Below, piece by piece: positions 23,886-32,624 of a stretch of 33,453 nucleotides of DNA; within the stretch, counting starts at the first letter, position 1, and each line of letters opens with the position of its first letter. The stretch covers positions 1 to 33,453 of the forward strand of contig QCMN01000014.1 in the NCBI GenBank assembly GCA_003213715.1, in the 5' to 3' direction. The notes under the pieces are model-generated. The model was not told the origin of the DNA, did no database searches, and saw only the letters and a program-made list of their open reading frames with translations. The position numbers were made by a program, and so were the translations under genes. The stretch is from Pelagibacteraceae bacterium AG-422-B15 (GTDB lineage: Bacteria > Pseudomonadota > Alphaproteobacteria > Pelagibacterales > AG-422-B15).

Positions 23886-24880
23886 TTTCTTCTAGCTTGA
23901 GCAATTTTTGAAGCTGATTTCAAAGCTGCTATTAAGCTATTAGGTGATGCAATAAATTTATTTGCAATATCAAGTCCGGTTCCATGGTCAGGGCTCGTTC
24001 TTACAAATGAAAGTCCAGCGGTATAATTGACCGTTTCATCAAAACTTATCATCTTGACGGGTATCAAAGCTTGATCATGAAACATGCAAATAAAAATATC
24101 ATATTTATTATGATTATTTTTTATAAATGCTGAGTCAGCAGGCAAAGGCCCTTCAACAGATATTTTCTTTTTTTTACAATAATTAATAGCAGGTAGAATT
24201 TTTACCATTTCATCATCACCAATAAGTCCACCGTCACCCGCATGTGGGTTAAGTGCTGTAACAGCTATACGAGGTTTTTTGATTTTAAAATCATTCCTCA
24301 AACTTATATTGGCATTAATGATAGCTTTGATTATATTTTTTTTATTTATTTTGCTAGAAACTTTGTTTACCGCAATATGAGTTGTCAGGGGAATAGTTTT
24401 CATATTTTTATTCATCATCACCATTAATTGGTCATTTGTTCTATCTTTTTTAGCAAGGTACTCAGTATGACCTCTGAAATTTTTAACTTTTTTTCCAATT
24501 ACATCTTTATTAATTGGGTTCGTTACAATTGCTGCAACCTCTCCATTTTTTGCTAGTTTAACTGCAAGATCAATTGATTTTAAAATAGACTTAGTATTAG
24601 ATAAATTTTTTTTTCCTAATTGTGTACTTTTACTAATTTTTATTGGCAAAACTGCTAAATAGTTTTTTGGTAATTTTTTTACTTCTGAAGGGCTATTTAT
24701 TTCTCTAACCTTTAATTTAGATTTCATTTTTTTTACAATTTTTTTTACAAAATCTGGATCATGTATAATAAAAAAATTTGGTTTTTTTATTTTTTTTATT
24801 TTTGCTCTGATTGCAATTTCAGTACCAACACCAGACGGATCACCCATCGTTACAGCTATAATATTTGAATTCTTACTCAT
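23882..24880 (-). CDS. pdxA: 4-hydroxythreonine-4-phosphate dehydrogenase
   Basis: The 332-residue metal- and NAD-dependent enzyme acts in pyridoxal-5'-phosphate synthesis, oxidising 4-phosphohydroxy-L-threonine. It shows the opening motif AVTMGDPSGVGTEIA (9-23), the substrate/metal histidine regions RGHTEYLAKKD and LTTHIAVNKV, and the HDQALIPVKM and FVRTSPDHGTGLDIA blocks near the C-terminus. Full length is normal. The protein is very rich in lysine (about 50 residues) and the gene has many A/T homopolymer runs. A one-base TAATG overlap links it to the upstream SLT-fold gene. PLP supply would serve the two aminotransferases, but pdxA is a housekeeping gene, so co-location may be coincidence. 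PdxA2-type enzymes with other substrates exist. Confidence 0.92.
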   Translation of the reverse strand: MSKNSNIIAVTMGDPSGVGTEIAIRAKIKKIKKPNFFIIHDPDFVKKIVKKMKSKLKVREINSPSEVKKLPKNYLAVLPIKISKSTQLGKKNLSNTKSILKSIDLAVKLAKNGEVAAIVTNPINKDVIGKKVKNFRGHTEYLAKKDRTNDQLMVMMNKNMKTIPLTTHIAVNKVSSKINKKNIIKAIINANISLRNDFKIKKPRIAVTALNPHAGDGGLIGDDEMVKILPAINYCKKKKISVEGPLPADSAFIKNNHNKYDIFICMFHDQALIPVKMISFDETVNYTAGLSFVRTSPDHGTGLDIANKFIASPNSLIAALKSASKIAQARRK

Positions 24881-25494
24881 TAAAATATTCCTAGAAATTT
24901 CTTTTGAAACTTGTGCTCACAATTATCTAACTGGTTTTTATATTTATCTGAACGAATTTTTACTTTTTTTGCAACATCAATTAGCCAACTTTGACTCTGG
25001 TATGATTTCTTTTTGAAACCACCATGGCCCTCGTGATAAGCCAAATACTGATTGTATGCATCACTTTTATTAATGCCATTGATTTGATGAGATTTATTTA
25101 TGTACCAACCCGTAAAATCAATTGCGTCAGCAAAATTTACTCTTGATGCAAGGGGTTTATTGTTTTCGTCGCGGTACCAATCCCAAGTTGCGTCTATTGC
25201 CTGTGTATAACCAAACGCACTTGATTTTCTTGTCCAAGGAATGACACCTAACAATTTAGTTCTTTCAGGTTTAACCCTATTTTGAAAAGCAGACTCTTGT
25301 CTTAAAATTGACATTTGAACATGAATTGGTGCGCCCCATTTTTCAGAGGAATTATTTGCTAGTCTATACCATGAAGATTTTTGTTCGAAAATAGAACAGA
25401 TATTTTCCTGCTGAGAAGGAGGTTTACTGGCACATCCATAAAAAACTAAAAAACTAAAAAACAAAAGAGTAAATAATCTCATTTTTTTATTCAT
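24880..25494 (-). CDS. Lipoprotein with lytic-transglycosylase-like (SLT) fold
   Basis: The 204-residue protein has a short basic N-terminus, a hydrophobic segment and a lipobox-like FYGC, with the lipidated Cys predicted at 21. The mature part has the lysozyme-like pattern SILRQESAF (candidate catalytic E67), SSAFGYTQAIDATWDWY, and YLAYHEGHGGFKKKSY, as in family-1-like transglycosylase SLT domains that cut peptidoglycan glycan strands. It would be anchored in the periplasmic face of a membrane. It is first in an operon with pdxA and the lysE-type gene, and divergent from the DMT transporter gene with a 41-bp gap. Enzymatic activity is not assured, because only the catalytic-Glu context is recognisable. 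Confidence 0.78.
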   Translation of the reverse strand: MNKKMRLFTLLFFSFLVFYGCASKPPSQQENICSIFEQKSSWYRLANNSSEKWGAPIHVQMSILRQESAFQNRVKPERTKLLGVIPWTRKSSAFGYTQAIDATWDWYRDENNKPLASRVNFADAIDFTGWYINKSHQINGINKSDAYNQYLAYHEGHGGFKKKSYQSQSWLIDVAKKVKIRSDKYKNQLDNCEHKFQKKFLGIF

Positions 25495-25535
25495 TTACTT
25501 TGAAAGTTTAAAATAATACCTTTCTCAAACACTAA

Positions 25536-26435
25536 ATGAAACAAATAAATCAACCAAGTATTATTAGTTGGCTACTACTCTTTTCACTTGCTATCATATG
25601 GGGTGTAAATTTTTTATTTATAAAAATTGCTGTTATAGACGTTGGTCCCATAACTAATGTGTTTTGTCGTCTTTTTATGGCGTCCATTATTTTATACTTT
25701 TGTATGAAGTATACTGGAAATAAAATCATTCTTACTCGTACATATCTGACATTTTATATTGCTATAGGAGCATTGGGTTCAGCAATTCCATTTTATTTAA
25801 TATCAGACGCGGAGAGAATTATTGATGCTGGTATTGCTGGAGTTTTGATGAGCCCTATGCCTCTTATAACTCTTGCTTTGTCAGCCATAATTTTAAAGGA
25901 TCAAAACATAAATATAATTAAAGTACTTAGTTTTATCTTAGCGGCATTGGGATTAGTTGTGCTTTTTGGTTTTGAGAATCTATCTAAATTAGGTGGAAAT
26001 AATAGAGTTGAATTTTTTAGTCAGATTTTTGTATTGCTAGCTGCGATTTGCTATGGTGTAAATTCTATTGTTTCAAAATTAGTACCAAAAATAAATTTTA
26101 TTTCTTTAGCAACAGGAACAACTATGGCAAGCACAATAATTATCAGTCCATTTGCTTTTTTTTATGAGCCATTCTGGCTAGAGAGTTTCACCAGCTCTTC
26201 AACTATAGCAATTGTTATTCAGGGTTTATTTGCAACAGCAATTGCTAATTTATTATTTTTTAAAATTATTGAGCTTCAAGGACCAGTATTTTTATCTTTA
26301 ATTAATTTTATGATACCTCTCATCGCCTATTTTTCAGGAGTTTTATTTCTAAACGAAATAATCAGAGTGAATGTACTAGTTTCTCTCGCTATGATACTAT
26401 TTGCACTTTACCTCAATCATGTATCTTCAAAGTAA
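25536..26435 (+). CDS. EamA/DMT-superfamily transporter
   Basis: The 299-residue membrane protein has about ten hydrophobic helices forming two repeated EamA halves. The first half starts LLLFSLAIIWGVNFLFIKIAV (residues 14-34) and ends near VLSFILAALGLVVLFG; the second starts around FFSQIFVLLAAICYGVNSIVSKL. Proteins of this drug/metabolite transporter group move amino acids, purines or other small metabolites, often as exporters. It is followed 41 bp later by livG. It lacks a clear promoter and might share a transcript with the Liv genes. Substrate unknown. Confidence 0.88.
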   Translation: MKQINQPSIISWLLLFSLAIIWGVNFLFIKIAVIDVGPITNVFCRLFMASIILYFCMKYTGNKIILTRTYLTFYIAIGALGSAIPFYLISDAERIIDAGIAGVLMSPMPLITLALSAIILKDQNINIIKVLSFILAALGLVVLFGFENLSKLGGNNRVEFFSQIFVLLAAICYGVNSIVSKLVPKINFISLATGTTMASTIIISPFAFFYEPFWLESFTSSSTIAIVIQGLFATAIANLLFFKIIELQGPVFLSLINFMIPLIAYFSGVLFLNEIIRVNVLVSLAMILFALYLNHVSSK

Positions 26436-26476
26436 GTGCAAGAGGTTTAAAAAGAGGAAATTTATTAATTATTTAA

Positions 26477-27241
26477 ATGTTAAGCATTAATCAATTATCG
26501 GTAAATTTTGGTGGTATTAAAGCGGTCGATAATGCAACTATGGATGTTGAAAAAGGCAAAATTACTGGCTTAATTGGCCCAAATGGAGCAGGCAAAACCA
26601 CACTTTTCAATATCATTGCAGGTAATATTGCTCCAACAAATGGTACTGTATTTCTTGATGAAAAGAACATCACAGGACTTCAATCGCATGAGCTATTTGA
26701 TCAAGGAGTGCTGAGAACTTTTCAATTAGCACATGAGTTTTCAAATATGACCGTACTTGAAAATTTAATGGTGGTTCCTGGATCTCAATCAGGAGAGAAA
26801 ATTCTTAATACATGGTTTAAAAGAAAAGTTATTGAAGAAGAAGAGTCTATTATCAAAGAGAAAGCAATTGAAGTCGTAAATTTCCTTAAGCTAGAACATT
26901 TAATGTTTGAGTTAGCTGGTAATTTGTCTGGTGGACAAAAAAAATTACTTGAACTAGGCCGAACGATGATGGTTGATGCCAAAATAGTATTGCTGGATGA
27001 AGTTGGTGCGGGTGTAAACAGAACCTTGTTAAATGATATATCGGATACGATTAAAAAATTGAATACTGAAAAAAATTATACTTTTTTTATGATTGAACAT
27101 GACATGAATTTTTTAAGTCAACTCTGCGACAAAGTAATTGTTATGACCGAAGGGTCTGTTCTCGTAGAGGGTAATATTGATGAAATCAAAAAAAATGAAA
27201 AAGTAATAGAAGCCTACTTGGGAAGAGACGATATCAAATGA
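26477..27241 (+). CDS. livG: Branched-chain-amino-acid-type ABC transporter ATPase LivG
   Basis: The 254-residue ATPase has Walker A GPNGAGKTTLFN, an LivG-type long region between Walker A and the signature, the signature LSGGQKKLLELGR, and the switch His in MIEHDMNFL. Walker B reads VLLDEVGAGVN rather than the usual LLDEPxAGLN; the catalytic Glu is kept but the Pro is Val. It pairs with LivF in the cytoplasm to power the LivHM channel. Its TGA overlaps the livF ATG by 4 bp. It starts 41 bp after the DMT transporter gene. The family handles branched-chain amino acids, urea, or short amides and aromatic acids; substrate not fixed. Confidence 0.9.
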   Translation: MLSINQLSVNFGGIKAVDNATMDVEKGKITGLIGPNGAGKTTLFNIIAGNIAPTNGTVFLDEKNITGLQSHELFDQGVLRTFQLAHEFSNMTVLENLMVVPGSQSGEKILNTWFKRKVIEEEESIIKEKAIEVVNFLKLEHLMFELAGNLSGGQKKLLELGRTMMVDAKIVLLDEVGAGVNRTLLNDISDTIKKLNTEKNYTFFMIEHDMNFLSQLCDKVIVMTEGSVLVEGNIDEIKKNEKVIEAYLGRDDIK

Positions 27242-27945
27242 GTAAATTTTTAAGTTGCACTAATATGACAGGGGGTTATGGCGGTGAAGATATTATTCAT
27301 GCATGCGATATTGAAGTAGATAAAAATCAAATTGTTGTAATTGTGGGTCCAAATGGCGCTGGTAAATCAACGGCAATGAAAGCAATGCTTGGTATGATTT
27401 CTCTTAAGGAAGGTATTTTGATGTTAGATGGTTCAGATATTTCAAAATTAACGCCTCAAGATCGGGTGGCAGCTGGGATTGCGTTTGTACCACAAACAAT
27501 GAACATATTCAGTGAGCTTACAGTAGAAGAAAATTTAGAAATGGGAGCCTTTCTTAGGGAAGATAATGTTCAAGAAACAATTGAGGAGCTTTATAATTTA
27601 TTTCCAGCAATGAAAGACAAAAGAAATCAGCTTGCAGGTGAATTATCAGGTGGACAAAGACAACAAGTTGCAGTTAGTCGCGCATTAATGACAAGACCTA
27701 AGGTTCTCATGCTCGATGAGCCAACAGCTGGCGTTTCACCAATAGTTATGAAAGAAATTTTTGAGAGAATTATAACTATTAAGAACTCAGGAGTTGCAAT
27801 TGTGATTGTCGAGCAAAATGCCAAACAAGCATTAAATATTGCAGATTTTGGTTATGTTTTGGTCGGGGGGGAGAACAAATTTAGTGGAGAAGGACAAGAG
27901 CTATTAAATAATCAAGAAGTAAGAAAAAGTTTCTTGGGAGGATAA
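27238..27945 (+). CDS. livF: Branched-chain-amino-acid-type ABC transporter ATPase LivF
   Basis: The 235-residue ATPase carries Walker A GPNGAGKSTAMKA, the signature LSGGQRQQVAVSRA, Walker B VLMLDEPTAGVSP and IVEQNAKQAL, all of LivF type. It forms the ATPase heterodimer with LivG. The start overlaps livG by 4 bp and the stop is one base from the TTG start of livH, so the operon is tightly coupled. Length and motifs are normal. Confidence 0.92.
   Translation: MSKFLSCTNMTGGYGGEDIIHACDIEVDKNQIVVIVGPNGAGKSTAMKAMLGMISLKEGILMLDGSDISKLTPQDRVAAGIAFVPQTMNIFSELTVEENLEMGAFLREDNVQETIEELYNLFPAMKDKRNQLAGELSGGQRQQVAVSRALMTRPKVLMLDEPTAGVSPIVMKEIFERIITIKNSGVAIVIVEQNAKQALNIADFGYVLVGGENKFSGEGQELLNNQEVRKSFLGG
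27936..27941 (+). promoter_or_regulatory. Strong ribosome-binding site that fixes the TTG start of livH
   Basis: GGGAGG lies five bases before the TTG at 27947 and inside the end of livF. No ATG in the livH frame occurs until about residue 50, well inside the conserved membrane region, so TTG is the real start. Confidence 0.8.
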
Positions 27946-27946
27946 G

Positions 27947-28966
27947 TTGGAAAATTTTGAATTTATTAATGCAATAGTCCTGTTGGCAAATTTTGTAATT
28001 GTCCCAGCTTTGTCATATGGAAGTCAACTTGCGTTAGCTACATTAAGTTTAACAATTATTTATGGCGTATTAAGATTTTCAAACTTTGCTCAAGCTGATT
28101 GGATGTCATTTGGAACGATGGCTACTATTTTATTTACTTGGTTATTTCAAAGTATAGGAATCACTGCTGGAGTTCTTCCTACTGCATTACTTGCTCTACC
28201 TTTTGCTATAATAGTAACAGCTTTGTTTTGTCTTTTAATTGACCGATCAGTTTACAGTTTTTATCGTAAACAAAAAAGCCAACCTATAGTACTCATGATC
28301 GTTTCTGTAGGAGTTATGTTTATTCTGCAAGCAGTAGTCAGATTTATTATAGGACCAAATGATAGAAAGTTTTTTGATGGTGAAAAGTATATAGTACACG
28401 CCTTGGATTTTAAAAATTACTTTGGATTAGAGGAAGGATTAACAATCAAATCAACTCAATTAATCACAGTCATTGTGGCTTTAATTGCAATGATAAGTTT
28501 ATTTTATTTCTTACAGAAGACTAAACTGGGCAAGTCAATGAGAGCATACTCAAATAATGAAGACCTGGCACTATTATCAGGAATTAATCCTGAAAAGATA
28601 GTGATTGTTACCTGGGTTATATCTTCAATCTTAATTACTACTGCTGGGGTTCTCTATGGGCTAGATAAGAGTTTTAAACCATTTACATATTTTAATTTGC
28701 TGTTACCAATGTTTGCGGCTGCAATTGTAGGTGGAATAGGGTCACCAATTGGTGCAGTAATTGGAGGCTATGTCATTGCATTCTCTGAAATTACATTAAC
28801 CTATGCTTATAAGAAATTCTTTGTGTATCTTCTTCCAGAAAATTTAGAGCCTTCAGGATTAATGCAAGTTCTCTCAACAGATTATAAGTTTGCTATTTCT
28901 TTCATTATTTTGGTGATTGTACTGATTGTCAGACCAACAGGAATTGTGAGGGGTAAAATAATATGA
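27947..28966 (+). CDS. livH: Branched-chain-amino-acid-type ABC transporter permease LivH
   Basis: The 339-residue inner-membrane permease has about eight hydrophobic helices and the LivH pattern LTIIYGVLRFSNFAQADWMSFG near residues 36-57, with a C-terminal FAAAIVGGIGSPIGAVIGGYVI block. It starts with TTG, supported by a GGGAGG site five bases upstream. It follows livF by one base and overlaps livM by 4 bp (ATGA). It would form the channel with LivM. It is somewhat longer than E. coli LivH, with an extended loop around residues 140-160. Confidence 0.9.
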   Translation: MENFEFINAIVLLANFVIVPALSYGSQLALATLSLTIIYGVLRFSNFAQADWMSFGTMATILFTWLFQSIGITAGVLPTALLALPFAIIVTALFCLLIDRSVYSFYRKQKSQPIVLMIVSVGVMFILQAVVRFIIGPNDRKFFDGEKYIVHALDFKNYFGLEEGLTIKSTQLITVIVALIAMISLFYFLQKTKLGKSMRAYSNNEDLALLSGINPEKIVIVTWVISSILITTAGVLYGLDKSFKPFTYFNLLLPMFAAAIVGGIGSPIGAVIGGYVIAFSEITLTYAYKKFFVYLLPENLEPSGLMQVLSTDYKFAISFIILVIVLIVRPTGIVRGKII

Positions 28967-30333
28967 ACGAAGACTTAAGAGCACCAGTTGCATTCACTGT
29001 AATGGCAGTTTTGCTCGCAATTGTGGGCTTTACTCAGTCCTGGTCTGTGTCTCTCAGTGTTATTAATCTCTGCATTATTTCATCAATAATGGCGATTGGT
29101 GTCAATTTGCAATGGGGGTATGGAGGTTTGTTTAATGCAGGAGTAATGGGTTTTACTGCGCTTGGAGGCTTAACGGCAGTATTGGTTTCACACGATCCAA
29201 TTTACGAAGCATGGGATAAAGCGGGCATCGGAATTGTAATCAGTGCAATAATTTTTGTTTTATCAATTACTGCTCTCTTATTTGTATTTAGAAATATTGA
29301 AAATAAACAAATAAGAAACACTCTTATAATCTTAATAATTGTTTTTGGTTTAATTGGAATTAATAATTTTTATGGGCCTTCAATAGATATTATCGAGTCG
29401 ATTAATCCTGCTAAAACAGGTTTTCTTGGAGGTTTGGGGTTACCAATTATTTTCTCTTGGCTGATTGCTGCAGTAGTTGCTGGACTTGTTGCATGGGTAA
29501 TAGGAAAAATTACTCTCCGATTAAGGTCAGACTATTTAGCTATCGCAACTCTTGGGATTTCTGAAATTGTAATCGCAGTAGTAAAACATGAAGATTGGTT
29601 ATCTCGAGGAGTTAAAAACGTTTCAGGTTTGGATAGACCTGTTCCATATGAAATTGAACTTCAACAATCTGAATGGTTCCTTAATCTAGTCGAGAGAATA
29701 AACTTTTCAAAACTAGAAGCTATGCAATCTCTTTCATCAAGACAAGATTTGCTGAACGATCTTGTTATTGATAGTTCAGGAATATTTGTAAAACTCTGTT
29801 ATGCAGGATTATTTTTTTCTGTTCTTTTGTTAATCTTCTATCTAAGTCAACTTGCTTTAAACTCACCATGGGGAAGAATGTTAAGAGCCATAAGAGATAA
29901 CGAAGAAGCAGCTAGTGCAATGGGTAAAAATATCTTTGCACAACATTTACAAATTTTTATTATTGGCTCAGCTATAATTGGAATTGCGGGAGCGATGCTC
30001 ACTACCTTAGATGGCCAATTTACACCCGGGTCATATCGTCCATTAAGATTTACATTTATTATATGGCTAATGGTTATCATTGGTGGATCGGGTAATAACT
30101 TAGGATCAATTTTTGGAGGATTCTTTATTTGGTTTATTTGGATTGAAGCGGAACCATTGTCCATTGGTTTTATGAACATGTTGGCTGGTGGGCTCGAATA
30201 CGACAATCCTCTCAGGATGCATCTATTGGGAAGCGCAGCACATCTTAGATTATTTATAATGGGGTTATTACTTTTATTGGCGCTGAGGTTTATGCCAAGA
30301 GGGGTAATACCTGAGAAAATCCAAAAAAAATAG
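28963..30333 (+). CDS. livM: Branched-chain-amino-acid-type ABC transporter permease LivM
   Basis: The 456-residue inner-membrane permease has LivM hallmarks: LQWGYGGLFNAGVMGFTALGG (49-69), LRSDYLAIATLGISEIV, SPWGRMLRAIRDNEEAASAMGKN in the cytoplasmic loop, and LMVIIGGSGNNLGSIFGGFF. It is longer than most LivM proteins because of an added helical region near residues 75-155 and a polar insert of about 50 residues (roughly 220-270) before the last helices. It is the last gene of the livGFHM operon, ending inside a terminator hairpin shared with the convergent livK. Confidence 0.9.
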   Translation: MNEDLRAPVAFTVMAVLLAIVGFTQSWSVSLSVINLCIISSIMAIGVNLQWGYGGLFNAGVMGFTALGGLTAVLVSHDPIYEAWDKAGIGIVISAIIFVLSITALLFVFRNIENKQIRNTLIILIIVFGLIGINNFYGPSIDIIESINPAKTGFLGGLGLPIIFSWLIAAVVAGLVAWVIGKITLRLRSDYLAIATLGISEIVIAVVKHEDWLSRGVKNVSGLDRPVPYEIELQQSEWFLNLVERINFSKLEAMQSLSSRQDLLNDLVIDSSGIFVKLCYAGLFFSVLLLIFYLSQLALNSPWGRMLRAIRDNEEAASAMGKNIFAQHLQIFIIGSAIIGIAGAMLTTLDGQFTPGSYRPLRFTFIIWLMVIIGGSGNNLGSIFGGFFIWFIWIEAEPLSIGFMNMLAGGLEYDNPLRMHLLGSAAHLRLFIMGLLLLLALRFMPRGVIPEKIQKK

Positions 30334-30354
30334 GGGCCAAAATCGGCCCCTATT
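30323..30354. terminator. Bidirectional terminator between convergent livM and livK
   Basis: AATAGGGGCC and GGCCCCTATT form a 10-bp GC-rich stem around a 6-base loop. On the minus strand a run of eight T residues follows, making a strong terminator for livK. On the plus strand the downstream sequence is only AT-rich. The livM stop codon (30331-30333) is in the left arm. Confidence 0.88.
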
Positions 30355-30372
30355 AATTAAAATGTTAAGATC

Positions 30373-31587
30373 TTAACGAACTGTAACTGTATTAAATTTA
30401 CCGTTACCTATTTCAAGCTCTTTATAAGAACCAGAAGCTTCACCAACATCAGAGAACTCAACATTTGTTGCACCTTGATAGTTAACTTGGCCTCCATCTT
30501 TTAAAATTTGTAATGCTTTGCCTAATTCACCTGGAAAAATTTCTGTTCCAGGAGCGTTTGCAACTCCCATTACATTTTGAGCGATTGAAGATCTGTCTGC
30601 AGAATTACCTGCTTGTATTGCAAGCAATATTAAAGCAGCTGCATCGTAGGACTCTGGTTCGAATGGTCCATCACCTGGGATGCCGTTTGAAGATGCAATT
30701 GATTTAAACATGTTTGCTCCTTCTGACTCAGATCCTGGTAAAGTTCCAAAAGTTCCTGTCAAATCACCATCTACATTCTCAATCAGACTGTCGCCAATCA
30801 TTCCATCGGCAAGAATAAATCTTGAAAATGCTCCAGTCTCCATCGAGTTCTGAATGATTCCTCGACCACCTTGGTCTACGTAACCAAGAACAGCAACTTC
30901 TGAGGCACCTGAAGCTGATAGTGTTGATACTTCTGCTGAGTAATCACCTTTGCCATCTTCATGAGGTACTTCAGTAGTAACAGATCCGCCCATCGCTTTA
31001 AATGCATTTACAAAACTATCGGACAGTCCTTTACCGTAGTCATTATTAGTATAAGTAACAGCAACTTCGTTGATACCTCTATCCATAACTACTTGAGCCA
31101 ATACTTGCCCTTGTCTTGCATCTGATGGTGCGGTTCTAAAGAAGTAACCTTTATCATCAATGTCCGTTAATGCCGGCGAAGTAGCTGATGGGGAAATCAT
31201 TGTTACCCCATTAGGCACTGCTACATTATTTGCAATTGCAGTTGTAACTCCTGAGCAATCCGCTCCCATTATTGCTGCAACATTATCTGATGTTACGAGT
31301 CTTTCGGCCGCTGAAGTTGCCGCACCAGCATCAACACATGTTGAGTCAGCACGAACAGAACTTACTGTTGCTCCGCCTAAAAGCAATCCAGAGTCACTTG
31401 CCTCTTTCATCGCAAGTTCAGCTGAACTGGCCATTGTTGGTGTGAGTGACTCAATTGGACCTGTAAATCCAAGAATTACTCCGATTTTTATTTCGTCAGT
31501 AGATGCTTGATCTGACTGTCTGTCACAACCATAGAACAGTCCTAAGACCAACACCCCTGCGATTAAACTGAATATCGTTTTTTTCAT
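30373..31587 (-). CDS. livK: Branched-chain-amino-acid-type ABC transporter binding lipoprotein LivK
   Basis: The 404-residue type I periplasmic binding protein has a lipoprotein-like signal, GVLVLGLFYGC with Cys 21, then IKIGVILGFTGPIESLTP at the start of the Leu/Ile/Val-binding fold, MGADCSGVTTAIA, TYTNNDYGKGLSDSF and FEPESYDAAALILLA. It captures the substrate outside the inner membrane for LivHMGF. The gene has its own promoter and a good ribosome-binding site (GGGAG, seven bases before the ATG) and faces the transporter operon, instead of leading it as in the usual livK-first order. The ligand is a short-chain amino acid, amide or similar compound; sequence alone does not decide. Confidence 0.9.
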   Translation of the reverse strand: MKKTIFSLIAGVLVLGLFYGCDRQSDQASTDEIKIGVILGFTGPIESLTPTMASSAELAMKEASDSGLLLGGATVSSVRADSTCVDAGAATSAAERLVTSDNVAAIMGADCSGVTTAIANNVAVPNGVTMISPSATSPALTDIDDKGYFFRTAPSDARQGQVLAQVVMDRGINEVAVTYTNNDYGKGLSDSFVNAFKAMGGSVTTEVPHEDGKGDYSAEVSTLSASGASEVAVLGYVDQGGRGIIQNSMETGAFSRFILADGMIGDSLIENVDGDLTGTFGTLPGSESEGANMFKSIASSNGIPGDGPFEPESYDAAALILLAIQAGNSADRSSIAQNVMGVANAPGTEIFPGELGKALQILKDGGQVNYQGATNVEFSDVGEASGSYKELEIGNGKFNTVTVR

Positions 31588-31615
31588 TAATAATCTCCCA
31601 TTCTAATTGGCCTAT

Positions 31616-31644
31616 ATGCTAGCAAATCAGCTAATTCGGATCAA
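31616..31644 (-). promoter_or_regulatory. Possible promoter of livK
   Basis: On the minus strand TTGATC (31639-31644) and TAGCAT (31616-31621) are 17 bp apart. The -10 matches only four of six consensus bases, so this is tentative. The downstream leader contains the GGGAG ribosome-binding site (31595-31599 on the plus strand as CTCCC). Confidence 0.4.
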
Positions 31645-31682
31645 CTTTGATTTTATTAATTAAGTTATTATAGTTGATAAAA

Positions 31683-32624
31683 ATGACCATTTTCCAAAGT
31701 ATATTTACAAGCACATTTTTTATACTTCTACTTATTATAGTTGTACTCACAGTTATTTATGCATTTAACAGCTTTGAAAAAGGGAACTTAAAATCCTATC
31801 AGGAAAAATCTGACTATAATTTTGTCAACCTTTCTAAAGGAAAAACAGCCTATAAGGATTATGGAAATAAAAATGATCCTGCAATAATTATTATTCATGG
31901 CGCAACTTTACCTTCAGAAGGATATGTTGGTTTCTGTGAGGGATTAAGTCTAAAAGGCTATAGGGTAATCTGTTATGATCAATACGGAAGAGGTTACTCT
32001 GACAGACCTGTTTCTGATTACAACATGGAATTTTATCTAGATCAACTTAACGAATTATTAGATTATTTAGAAATAAAGAAATCTATTCTACATGGTTCAT
32101 CAATGGGAGCTCCTATTGCAATCAATTACGCTAACAAATATCCAAATCAAGTATCTGCTATTGGTTTACAAGTTCCTCTAGTAAATAGTAACAGTAAAAT
32201 ACTCAGTATTCTAAAAACTCCAATCCTAGGAAATTTTGTTTTAAGAACTTTTGGGATTCCTTTTTCAAAAAATAGAGCTGAACAATGGGTAACCAATAAT
32301 CCTGAACAGAGAGATTTGGTTGACAGATACATTGCTCAACTTACACTGCCTGGAACAGAGCAATCACTGCTTTCTTCAATACGTAATATTGCAAATACAA
32401 ACTTTATTCCTGATTATAAAAAATTCTCACAATCCGATATTCCTATTCATATAGCCTATGCAAGTGATGATGATGAAATTGATCCAAAAACTGTTCAACG
32501 GGTTTTAGACTTAATTCCAAGGGCTGAAAGTTTTGTTTTTACAGGTGGTCACGGTGGTGGTGGATTTATTGTTGATGAGCTCAATAATATATTTACTGAC
32601 TTCCTTAATAAAAATTTAAACTAA
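31683..32624 (+). CDS. Membrane-anchored alpha/beta-hydrolase
   Basis: The 313-residue protein has one N-terminal membrane segment (about residues 11-28) followed by an alpha/beta-hydrolase domain: the oxyanion HG motif IIHGAT near 71-75, CYDQYGRGYSDRP (98-109), nucleophile elbow GSSMG with S140, an acidic residue in SDDDEIDP (about 261-268) and catalytic His 290 in TGGHGGGG. It probably hydrolyses an ester or similar bond at the membrane surface. I use the ATG at 31683; a TTG at 31674 would add three residues. Its last nine bases overlap the convergent umuC gene. Specific substrate unknown. Confidence 0.87.
   Translation: MTIFQSIFTSTFFILLLIIVVLTVIYAFNSFEKGNLKSYQEKSDYNFVNLSKGKTAYKDYGNKNDPAIIIIHGATLPSEGYVGFCEGLSLKGYRVICYDQYGRGYSDRPVSDYNMEFYLDQLNELLDYLEIKKSILHGSSMGAPIAINYANKYPNQVSAIGLQVPLVNSNSKILSILKTPILGNFVLRTFGIPFSKNRAEQWVTNNPEQRDLVDRYIAQLTLPGTEQSLLSSIRNIANTNFIPDYKKFSQSDIPIHIAYASDDDEIDPKTVQRVLDLIPRAESFVFTGGHGGGGFIVDELNNIFTDFLNKNLN

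Noticed and set aside
24160-24800. Long A/T homopolymer runs as repeats or a slippage element
   Set aside because: They encode lysine-rich parts of an intact pdxA frame, with no repeat unit or frame break.
29847-30206. 119-residue open frame antisense to livM
   Set aside because: Mirror of conserved permease sequence; no supporting signals.
30364-30377. Perfect 14-bp palindrome GTTAAGATCTTAAC as an operator
   Set aside because: It overlaps the 3' end of livK just beyond a terminator, away from any promoter. A short AT-rich palindrome there is likely chance.
31160-31510. 116-residue open frame antisense to livK
   Set aside because: It is a low-complexity Ala/Ser/Val frame opposite a well-supported gene, with no ribosome-binding site or recognisable domain.
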